Shown here one piece after another: positions 55,847 to 64,000 of a stretch of DNA of 64,000 nucleotides. Each line of letters begins with the position of its first letter. Positions within the stretch are counted from its first letter, which is position 1. Position numbers and translations under genes: made by a program. Location: positions 7,238,631 through 7,302,630 of the forward strand of contig NC_051108.1 in NCBI RefSeq assembly GCF_901709675.1. The letters run 5' to 3'. The DNA comes from Syngnathus acus (taxonomy: Eukaryota > Chordata > Actinopteri > Syngnathiformes > Syngnathidae). The notes beneath the pieces were generated by a model. That model did no database searches. It was not told where the DNA came from and worked only from the letters and a program-made list of their open reading frames with translations.

Positions 55847-58345
55847 GATCACGCCTCCGCCCCCCCTCTTTGCTTCCAATTCATTACTCATGTATGAACA
55901 CAGCCTATATATGAGAATTAAAGCATACGCCTGACCTTTCAGTCTCTGTGGTAGCTTGACTCAAGAGCACAGAACTGTTTTTAGTGATTATAGGAGATAA
56001 AGGAAAATGATATAATTTCATGGTGAATTTTTAACCATTTTACTATACTTTAAGTTCACTCCGTTTACCATGAAATACAATTACTAACGTTAACACACAA
56101 AAAATAAATAGAAATACCACTAAATATACATTGACACATTTCATCATTTCAAATTAAGTTTCAGTTTTGAAAATCCCGAGGTCAACCGACCCGATGCTTC
56201 ACTTATTCAACAGTGTCCTCTTGTGGAGACATACATTTACTGCACGTATTGGTGGCATTTTAGGGAATTAAGGCACACGCTTGAATAAACACAAAATGGG
56301 ACGGGTTAGTTCATCCGCCTCAGTTCTAAAGTTCTATGTTCGAATCTCACATCATGTAAATGTACAAACAGTATCCACGCGAGATTGCTGAAATGCACTT
56401 TTCTTTGGAGTCAGACAGTCCTCGCTTGACTTACCCCAGCCACGAAAGTCACCTTCAGCTTTAGCGGTGGCGTGGAGGCTCATCAGACAGTCCAACTTCG
56501 CTGTCAGCACAACACACCATGTCAGGACATACGGTAGCAGAAAATGCTCTGCACTTTAATTCAGACAACAATAACGGCATTTGAGTGAAGAAGATTTTTA
56601 TAATCACAGTATTATCAGAAAATAGGTGAAGTTACATGAATACATTGAAAAAGCATTATGACATTTACAAGAAAGATTGATTATTATGAAGAGAAAGACT
56701 TGACAAAAACAGTCTCTTTAGATCTCACAATACTGCCAAAGAGTGGCCATTTTAATACCACTGAATGAATACATTTACCATTTAATGTTGGGAAAAAAAA
56801 GCTACAATAGAAAAACATGTGCTCGCAACTAGGATAAATAAGACATGCAAATATATCATGAAATGACATTAATCTGCACATTTGTCTCAACTACATATAT
56901 TATATTAATAAACCCAAGAGTATTGTTGGATTTGGTCCACAATTTGGGAAGCGCGCTATCCGAGCCTCATGGCAAAAGCCATAGCCAATTTACTCACTGC
57001 GTGCTTGTTTTATTTCTTCAGTTTTAGGAAAAGGCTAAGACACCGAAACAAAATTTAGACTTACACAGGTTGGTTGAGTTCAATCACAATTCTTGTTAAG
57101 AAAGCTTTGTTTTCAGGAAAGTACAATACAGCGCTGGGCCTTTCGTGCGACCATGCTCAAGAGCAGAAAGTCTCCATTCAGAAAAGGCAACGTTCAAGGT
57201 TCTTTGGTCAGCTTATATTAAGTTGCACATGCCAGTGTGGGCCGAGTTTGATGGGTGATGAGTCAGGGGGTGTGGCAAGTTCGCAGGAGAGTTTGATTCC
57301 ATGGGAGTGGGTGCTGGTTCGGTGAGAGCTGGTTCCGTGGGGGTGGGTGCTGATTATGGGCGATTCGGTGTGTGTGGGGGCTGTTGTTTTCCATCCCGTC
57401 TTTCGGCCTTGGCGATCACCTTTGGCCAAGTTCTTGGTTGTTTTCCTCCTGCCTCTCTTCCTCTGGCACCTCTACCGGTTTTATCTCCAAGTGTCCTTCC
57501 TGTAAACCATTTTTGCACATACATCCACTTCGCCCACCGCCCATTCATCATTCTTTCAATTTTGTCATTTTGTACAGAATTATGTGAACTTTTGGCTGTG
57601 ACATCATAAATTTGTTAATGTTCCCAGACTATGCAAAGTTCTTACTCACCACTTACCATGCATTTGTTTGTTTGTTCTTTTGACACTATCTTTTGACACA
57701 TATCTTTTCATTGTTAGGCAAAACATTTCCCTCTGTCCAGAACGTTCAGTAGTAATCCAAAACTGGTGTCTAGCATTAATCAAAATATAAAATATAATCA
57801 AGTACTGAACATTTTTAAACGACTTTGGCAGTGTCCGTGATTTAGAAAATCATCAGGCATGCATTAAACAGTTCCTTAAGGGTCATTAAGCTATTCAGGC
57901 AATGTATCAAAAAACATTTGTTTATTCAAAGTGCACAGAAATAAATATCAGATCATAAAGTTATAAAAACCTTTGTCATTATCACCTATCAAAAATGTCT
58001 AGTTATGTCTCCTTTATTGATTTGGTGAGTAGGTAATTATATGCTTAAAATGTTTCTTTTATTGATTTAATATGTGAATATAATTGTCTGCTTGTGTACT
58101 TTATTCAATGAGGTTTGAGCATATCTGTTTTTGTAGCTAGGCAGGACTTTTTGTATTTCGACCGCATTTCTTCAGTATGTTAAATGACATCACATTGTCA
58201 ACTAGCTGAGGTTGGGCTAATTCACAGCTCTCACTTAAATTATGTTGCTAGCATGCGAGCAAGTTATTCATAAAATGTCAACTCACCGCCATCATATCCT
58301 GATAAACTTCTTGAAAGGGCTTCATTTGTGTTAAAACATTTCAGC
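55847..58345. other. AT-rich intergenic interval
   Basis: No supported exon. Near 56299-56350 a tRNA-like stretch with B-box GTTCGAATCTC is probably a worn SINE head. Near 57290-57360 there are imperfect GGGTGCTG/GCTGGTTC repeats. Confidence 0.4.
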
Positions 58346-58546
58346 ATGTCCGCATTGCGGGAAAACAGTACGTACATCAACGAAATACACGATAGAAAAC
58401 AGTTGCGTCAAGCCATTGAAGAATATGAAAAGTTGTGGTTATCAAAACCGTTACACAGAGTTGAGAAAACAACAAAACAGCTACCTTTAATTGAGCAAAT
58501 CAAAACACCACAAAAATCAAGTGCTTCACGGGGACCGAAACAATGA
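58346..58546 (+). CDS. Unrecognised 66-residue protein, tail-to-tail with cenpw
   Basis: An ATG at 58346 opens 66 codons to a TGA at 58544-58546. The product is charged and probably helical: INEIHDRKQLRQAIEEYEKL, then a Lys-rich, Pro-containing tail ending RGPKQ. I recognise no family. An acceptor-like ACATTTCAG lies just before the ATG, so this may be the last exon of a longer gene. An AATAAA at 58602-58607, 56 bases after the stop, would put its 3' end across the last coding exon of cenpw. Composition is codon-like rather than repeat-like, but a chance frame cannot be excluded. Confidence 0.35.
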   Translation: MSALRENSTYINEIHDRKQLRQAIEEYEKLWLSKPLHRVEKTTKQLPLIEQIKTPQKSSASRGPKQ

Positions 58547-58567
58547 CCATCAGATCATAAATGGTCT

Positions 58568-59124
58568 TCATCCTCTTGCATTTTTCAGAACGCTCTAGAG
58601 AAATAAAAAACAAACAATAGTGAATGATTTAATATCCAGGCTGGGATGTAATATTACTACCAACAACTGATAAATTGACATGAGTAAACGTTCATTGTTT
58701 ACAAAATGTCATAGTCCACACTCTTCTTAAACAGTACTTTTACGAGTCTTTACACACCTCTGTACGTTTACTCAAGTAGAGAGTGAGAGTATTTTTAACA
58801 GCGCAGAAACAAAATTGCATTGGTGCTTGCGGAATTACCTTCACGACTGCTTTGACGTGGTGGGCCCGAATTGTTCCGGACTTCTGCTCAAACGCTTTGG
58901 CTTTTCCCTCTTGGGCCAAATTGTTGAGGAAAAGTAGAGTGAGGAGCTCCATCTACGAACACATACGTAGTTAGCTTAACAAGCTAAAGGTAGCCCACGT
59001 AAAGCGGTCACAAATGGCGCCTTACCATTGCTTCAGACGACGGTCTGACAGTATTGTTAAACTCCATCTTTGATTTGACGCTGGGCTTGAATTTCGGTGG
59101 TTTTTTCAACATAATGCAAGACAT
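58568..59124 (-). CDS. cenpw: Centromere protein W (histone-fold kinetochore subunit)
   Basis: Three exons on the - strand, 59026-59124, 58839-58952 and 58568-58594, all phase 0, give 79 residues. Exon 2 encodes the histone-fold core (MELLTLLFLNNLAQEGKAKA, then EQKSGTIRAHHVKAVVK). The 27-base last exon adds SVLKNARG and stop, matching the VILKKSRG end of human CENP-W. The N-terminus is basic (MLKKPPKFKPSVKSK), as in the family. CENP-W pairs with CENP-T in the CENP-T-W-S-X nucleosome-like complex at centromeric chromatin. A second in-frame ATG four codons in is an equally good start. It is divergent from hddc2 with a 334-base gap and convergent with the small frame at 58346. Confidence 0.9.
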
Positions 59125-59458
59125 TTGAAAGGTTCAAAATACGAGAAAGGCGAGTTTATGGTTTCAAAATGCCCGCTATCGTAAATTTTCCGGGTTAGCC
59201 TTCTTCTTCTACGGTTCCTGTTTTCTCCAACCGTCATTTCCGCCGATCAAGTCGAGCATATTCTTTTTCTTTAAAGATGTACGTTAAACAACCGAAATGT
59301 GAAATGGGTTAAAGTTGTATTCCTTATACACATACTATGTTTTGAATATAGGCCATTATTATGTATTTTTAAAATGTAATCCCACGAGTACCTTTCATAG
59401 ATGGACGGCGCTGTGCGTTCTGTGTTCTGCATATTGAGCGTAGAAGAAGTAAAAAGAC
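59125..59458. promoter_or_regulatory. Shared bidirectional promoter interval of cenpw and hddc2
   Basis: The two start codons are head-to-head, 334 bases apart, so both promoters and 5' untranslated regions must fit here unless an upstream exon exists. No canonical TATA box is seen at a suitable distance. No precise element is claimed. Confidence 0.6.
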
Positions 59459-62400
59459 ATGGCGGCCCCCGACGACAACATGAAAATGCTCCAATTTCTA
59501 AAACTAATTGGCCATCTTAAAGTAAGACACTAATAATTATTTATATTTGTCTCTGTACAATTCTTCAAATGAGTTTGTATTACCTCAGGGGTTTAATCCT
59601 ATTCATTTTACTTTGAATTTCTGCTACAACCTCACAGAAATTGTCATTAATCAAAATAAAACGATAGACTGGAATACAAATGTTTAGTTAAATAAATTAT
59701 TTAATATCCTACTAATAATTCCTGCAACAACGTTGGCTAAGGTTCTTCAAACTTGTTAAATGAATTGTTGCTTTAAGCAATCAGATTTCAAATACATCTT
59801 GACAGGCCCAGAGCATTGCCCCTCAAAGCTAAACCTGTTACAACAAACTTCGACTTCGTGGCACAGATATATGCTGTTTTAATATGCACAACCGATAACT
59901 CTAGTCTTTCCTGGAGAGGGTCCCACGTACAGGTTGGGTGTACAGAAAGGTGAAGAACCCAGAAAGTGTGTCAGACCACATGTATCGCATGGCCATGATG
60001 TCTCTGGTCATCACAGATCCTAAAGTGGATAAGGACAAGTGAGTTAATTTGCAGTTGGTCTCCTTTGAGCGAGTAATCGCTATTCTCTTTTTTTCCCCTC
60101 AGGTGTATCAAGTTGGCTTTGGTTCATGACATGGCCGAGTGCATCGTGGGAGATATCGCGCCGGTAGACAACGTCAGCAAAGCAGACAAACACCGGCAGG
60201 AGGAGGTGAGCGGGCGGCGCAGCTCTAAATGATGTTTATTTATAATGTATTTTCCTTCAGGCAGCCATGAGGCAGCTTTCAAGTCTGGTGCCAGATAGCC
60301 TCAGAGATGAGATTTATGCACTATGGGAGGTAAAGTTAGAATGCTTTACTGGCTTTATCCTCAGCCCTTGTCAGATTTAATTATCCTTTAAGATTGTTAT
60401 ACAATATTGGATCTGACATTTCCAACAACGGAATTTTTTTGTTTAATTAGGAATATGAGCATCAGAGCAGCGCAGAGGCGAGGCTGGTAAAAGAGTTTGA
60501 CCGTCTGGAGATGATCCTGCAGGCTCACGAGTATGAAGAGTTAGAGGGGACGCCGGGGAAACTGCAGGAGTTTTTTGACTCCACTCGAGGTGAGCACAAC
60601 ATCTGCTTGGGATTCATTTTCACAATAGATGACATACCTGGTGTCAATTAGAGCGGTGGTCCCCAACCACCGGGCTGCGGATCGGTACCGGTCCGTGGGT
60701 CACTTGGTATCGGGCTGCCAAGCCGCACAGAAAAAAAAATAATTTTTTTTATCGACATCAATTAATTCAGGTCAACATTGGTGACACCATTGCTTTAGTG
60801 CTTGGACCCATTCCTTATGTGTCTAGAAAGTTGATCATGTCATAAATGCATAATGCCCTACTGCGAGGTTGACGTGAAGCCTGGGAACGCGACCGAGTCA
60901 AGTTGGTTCCGAGGAGCAAGTTAACATGGGCGGGTGTACACTAGGCATCAGATCAACTCGTACCCTCGCCGGGTAATTTGGTTTTGGCTATATTTAAGAT
61001 AATTAGCTTTGGTCACAGTGACTGTACGATAGCATAGCGGTTAAGCCGATGGCCGGTGAGCCATTCTTTATTACTTTGCGTCACGGGTTCAAATCCCGCT
61101 TATGACTGTTTTATTATTTTTTTAGTGTTTGCAATTTCTTGCAGCCAGTTGGAAATGTAAACTAGACGTTTCGTTCAACGTTTTTGAGAATTTGAACAGT
61201 TTTGCAGTCAGGCTAGTTCCATATCACTTGTGACGAATCTGCAGTCACGAAACACAAGATTGCGCACAACGCTTTACCCTAACGAGCGCAACTGGAGACG
61301 GGGAGCAAGATAACATGGGAGCAAGTTAACCTGTAACACCGCTCGTTTCTGAGAAACAAGCTCAGTGCTCCCACTAATTCAACGTAATGGTTAGTTTTAT
61401 TTTTATGTGGTTTATACTTGTTTTTATGCCAGTCCTATCATTTTATTTCATTGTATTTATACAGTGCCTTGCGAAAGTATTCGGCCCCCTTGAACCTTTC
61501 AACATTTCGCGACATTTCAGGCTTCAAACATAAAGATATAAAAGTTTAATTTTTTGTCAAGAATCAACAAGTGGGACACAATCGTGAAGTGGAACAAAAT
61601 TTATTGGATAATTTAAACTTTTTTAACAAATAAAAAACTGAAAAGTGGGGCGTGCAATATTATTCGGCCCCCTTGCGCTAATACTTTGTAGCGCCACCTT
61701 TTGCTGCAATTACAGCTGCAAGTCGCTTGGGGTATGTCTCTCTCAGTTTTGCACATCGAGAGACTGGAATTCTTGCCCATTCTTCCTTGCAAAACAGCTC
61801 GAGCTCAGTGAGGTTGGATGGAGAGCGTTTGTGAACAGCAGTCTTCAGCTCTTTCCACAGATTCTCGATTGGATTCAGGTCTGGACTTTGACTTGGCCAT
61901 TCTAACACCTGGATACGTCTATTTGTGAACCATTCTATTGTAGATTTGGCTTTATGTTTTGGATCATTGTCCTGTTGGAAGATAAATCTCCGTCCCAGTC
62001 TCAGGTCTTTTGCAGACTCCAACAGGTTTTCTTCCAGAATGGTCCTGTTACTCCTGTATTTGGCTCCATCCATCTTCCCATCAATTTTACCCATCTTCCC
62101 TGTCCCTGCTGAAGAAAAGCAGGCCCAAACCATGATGCTGCCACCACCATGTTTGACAGTGGGGATGGTGTGTTCAGGGTGATGAGCTGTGTTGCTTTTA
62201 TGCCAAACATATCGTTTTGCATTGTGGCCAAAAAGTTCGATTTTGGTTTCATCTGACCAGAGCACCTTCTTCCACATGTTTGGTGTGTCTCCCAGGTGGC
62301 TTGTGGCAAACTTTAAACGAGACTTTTTATGGATATCTTTGAGAAATGGCTTTCTTCTTGCCACTCTTTCATAAAGGCCAGATTTGTGCAGTGCACGACT

Positions 62401-63967
62401 GATTGTTGTCCTATGGACAGACTCTCCCACCTCAGCTGTAGTTATCTGCAGTTCATCCAGAGCAGGGGTCACCAACTCTGGTCCTCAAGGGCGCCAATCC
62501 AGCCTGTTTTAGGTGTAGCCCTACAACAACACACCTGATTCAAATAATCAGGATCGCTATCAGCCTTAATAGAGCTTGCTGATGAGCTGATCATTTGAAT
62601 CAGGTGTGTTGTTGTAGGGCTGCACCTAAAACAGGCTGGATTGGCGCCCTTGAGGACCGGAGTTGGTGACCCCTGATCCAGAGTGATCATGGGCCTCTTG
62701 GCTGCATCTCTGATCAGTCTTCTCCTTGTTTGAGATGAAAGTTTGGAGGGACGGCCGGGTCTTGGTAGATTTGCAGTGGTCTGATACTCCTTCCATTTCA
62801 ATATAATTGCTTGCACAGTGCTCCTTGAGATGTTTAAAGCTTGGGAAATATTTTTGTATCCAAATCCGGCTTTAAACTTCTCCACAACAGTATCTCGGAC
62901 CTGCCTGGTGTGTTCCTTTGTCTTCATGGTTCTCTCTGAGCTTTAAACAGAACCCTGAGACTATCAAAGAGCAGGTGCATTTATACGGAGACTTGATTAC
63001 ACACAGGTGCATTCTATTTATCATCATCAGTCATTTAGGACAACATTGGATCATTCAAAGATCCTCACTGAACTTCTGGAGTGAGTTTGCTGCACTGAAA
63101 GTAAAGGGGCCGAATAATATTGCACGCCCCACTTTTCAGTTTTTTATTTGTTAAAAAAGTTTAAATTATCCAATAAATTTCGTTCCACTTCACGATTGTG
63201 TCCCACTTGTTGACTCTTGACAAAAAATTAAAATTTTATATCTTTGTTTGAAGCCTGAAATGTGGCGAAATGTTGAAAGGTTCAAGGGGGCCGAATACTT
63301 TCGCAAGGCACTGTATATTTCCATCCATCCATTTTCAGAACCGCTCAGTCCCCACGGGGGTCGCGGGAGTGCTGGAGCCTATCCCAGCCGTCAACGGGCA
63401 GTAGGCGGGGGACACCCTGAACCGGTTGCCAGCCGATCGCAGGGCACACAGAGACAAACAACCATTTGCACTCGCACTCACACCTAGGGACAATTTGGAG
63501 TCTTCAATCGGCCTACCAAGCATGTTTTTGGGATGTGGGAGGAAACCGGAGTGCCCGGAGAAAACCCACGCGGGCCCGGGGAGAACATGCAAACTCCACA
63601 CAGGGAGGGCCGGAGGTGGAATCGAACCCGCACCCTCCTAACTGTGAGGCGGACGTGCTACCCAGTGCGCCACCGAGCCGCCCACTGTATATTTATTATG
63701 TATTATTTATATAAATGTATTTTTTATTTATATAAAGGCGGGTCCGCGAAAATATTTGACACTTAACCGGTCCGTGGCGCAAAACAGGTTGGGGACCACT
63801 GAATTAGAGGGTTTATTGAAGAAAATATTTTACTTGGATGGATTTATTTTTTATTTTTTTGTGCCTTTGCAGGTTGTTTCCAACATCCCGATGTTCTCCA
63901 GCTGGTGAAGGCCTTGAATGATGAAAGGAGAAGTCACATGACTGAAAAAAACAACTCTGGGAACTAG
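59459..63967 (+). CDS. hddc2: HD domain-containing 5'-deoxynucleotidase HDDC2
   Basis: Six exons, 59459-59521, 59917-60038, 60103-60205, 60261-60329, 60451-60589 and 63873-63967, give 196 residues in one frame (human about 204). The HD-domain metal ligands are all visible: His42 in SDHMYRM, His70-Asp71 in LALVHDMAE, and a downstream Asp in the EFDRLEMILQAHEYE helix. GDIAPVDN is the family loop. The enzyme removes phosphate from deoxyribonucleoside 5'-monophosphates, as its bacterial relative YfbR does. The C-terminus ends at TAG 63965-63967, so the gene is complete here apart from the 3' untranslated region. Introns 1-4 are 60-400 bases long; intron 5 is 3283 bases, inflated by nested transposons. 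Confidence 0.96.
61020..61110 (+). other. tRNA-like segment inside the outer hAT element
   Basis: TAGCATAGCGG resembles an A box, and GGGTTCAAATCCC near 61085 is a good B box with T-arm pairing. Acceptor-stem ends do not pair convincingly. Likely a captured tRNA-derived sequence, not a working tRNA. Confidence 0.35.
61678..62927 (-). pseudogene. Tc1-like DD34E transposase interrupted by a MITE
   Basis: The N-terminal part starts at 62927 (MKTKEHTRQVRDTVVEKF) and holds the paired-like helix-turn-helix region (LNISRSTVQAIILKWKEY, GRPSKLSSQTRRRL). It runs into the inserted MITE at 62675. The remainder resumes at 62462 and reaches a stop at 61678. It contains the catalytic Asp in WSDETKIELFG, the second Asp in FQQDNDPKH and the Glu in LNPIENLWKEL, with 34 residues between the last two. 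The Gly-rich GGGSIMVWACFS block and the C-terminus look normal. No other stop or frameshift was found; the combined length of about 340 codons equals the family norm. The insertion puts the two halves in different frames with intervening stops, so this copy should make no active enzyme. Confidence 0.93.
62463..62675. mobile_element. Palindromic hAT-type MITE inside the Tc1 transposase gene
   Basis: Ends CAGGGGTCACCAACTC and GAGTTGGTGACCCCTG; arms pair over most of the 213 bases. Perfect 8-base duplication atccagag (62455-62462, 62676-62683). Related to the MITE at 55638-55838. The most inward layer of the nest. Confidence 0.95.
63321..63682 (-). mobile_element. tRNA-derived SINE with L2-type tail
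   Basis: Reverse orientation of the SINE at 50364-50730, with the same tRNA-like head (right side, near 63625-63682), core and GGAT tail (left side). Perfect 12-base duplication cactgtatattt (63309-63320, 63683-63694) shows it landed on the outer end of the Tc1 element, copying the last five bases of the transposon. Confidence 0.92.
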
Positions 63968-64000
63968 CAATGCACTTCAAACGTGTCACGACCACAACAT

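Larger units (their letters stand above)
61462..63313 (-). mobile_element. Tc1-like DNA transposon, nearly complete
   Basis: Terminal inverted repeats of about 210 bases, 61462-61671 and 63106-63313, begin CAGTGCCTTGCGAAAG. They carry repeated motifs at outer and inner ends (TTCGGCCCCCTTG), the IR/DR layout of vertebrate Tc1 elements. TA flanks both ends (61460-61461, 63314-63315). The repeats are nearly identical, so the insertion is recent. One transposase gene on the - strand lies between them, interrupted only by a 213-base MITE. Confidence 0.95.
60654..63801. mobile_element. Outer hAT-type element in hddc2 intron 5
   Basis: Ends CGGTGGTCCCCAACC and GGTTGGGGACCACTG differ at one position as inverted repeats. 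They are flanked by a perfect 8-base duplication aattagag (60646-60653, 63802-63809). CCGGTCCGTGG occurs near both ends. No transposase of its own is seen. It has been interrupted by a Tc1 element and a SINE; without these it would be about 920 bases. Confidence 0.88.

Noticed and set aside
61020-61110. Functional tRNA gene
   Set aside because: Good B box but poor acceptor-stem pairing, and located inside a transposon; listed only as tRNA-like.
63335-63641. Open frames on both strands over the SINE, also seen at 50300-50787
   Set aside because: The same peptides appear at both SINE copies; they are repeat translations, not genes.

Overview
This window is nuclear DNA from a ray-finned fish, most likely a teleost. 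It has spliced vertebrate genes with short GT-AG introns. It also has several teleost-type DNA transposons, L2-tailed SINEs and non-LTR LINE fragments. I could not fix the species. All gene names come from reading the conceptual proteins against remembered families; no search was run.

Layout, left to right: (1) 1-7638, + strand: the 3' part of snap91, encoding the clathrin assembly protein AP180 (end of the ANTH domain, Ala/Pro/Ser-rich adaptor-binding tail, stop at 7638). (2) 9028-10269, - strand, convergent with snap91: single-exon prss35, a secreted pseudoprotease that has lost two catalytic residues. (3) 11174-13615: two DNA transposons, one hAT with a BED-finger remnant and one Tigger/pogo-like. 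(4) 18688-21285, +: tent5a (fam46a), a non-canonical poly(A) polymerase, in two exons. (5) 21286-34802: a long non-coding interval with no convincing gene. (6) 34803-36665, +: elovl4, a very-long-chain fatty acid elongase, in six coding exons. (7) 39597-44188, +: soga3 (mtcl3), a coiled-coil protein with a C-terminal membrane anchor, in eight exons all in phase 0. (8) 46690-49038, +: the KIAA0408 orthologue. (9) 50352-55838: a mobile-element cluster (SINE, LINE, hAT, Tigger, LINE tail with a perfect palindrome, CA microsatellite, palindromic MITE). (10) 58346-58546, +: an unrecognised 66-residue reading frame, tail-to-tail with cenpw (58568-59124, -), a kinetochore histone-fold protein. (11) 59459-63967, +: hddc2, a 5'-deoxynucleotidase, sharing a 334-bp bidirectional promoter interval with cenpw. 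Its last intron holds a stack of nested transposons with every target-site duplication still readable.

The genes have unrelated cell functions (endocytosis, secreted matrix factor, RNA tailing, lipid elongation, microtubule/autophagy scaffold, centromere, nucleotide salvage). What links them is synteny. Snap91-prss35, tent5a and elovl4 correspond to human 6q14, and soga3-KIAA0408, cenpw and hddc2 to human 6q22, so two distant human chromosome 6 blocks lie side by side here. No CRISPR array, operon, rRNA or confident functional tRNA gene was seen.
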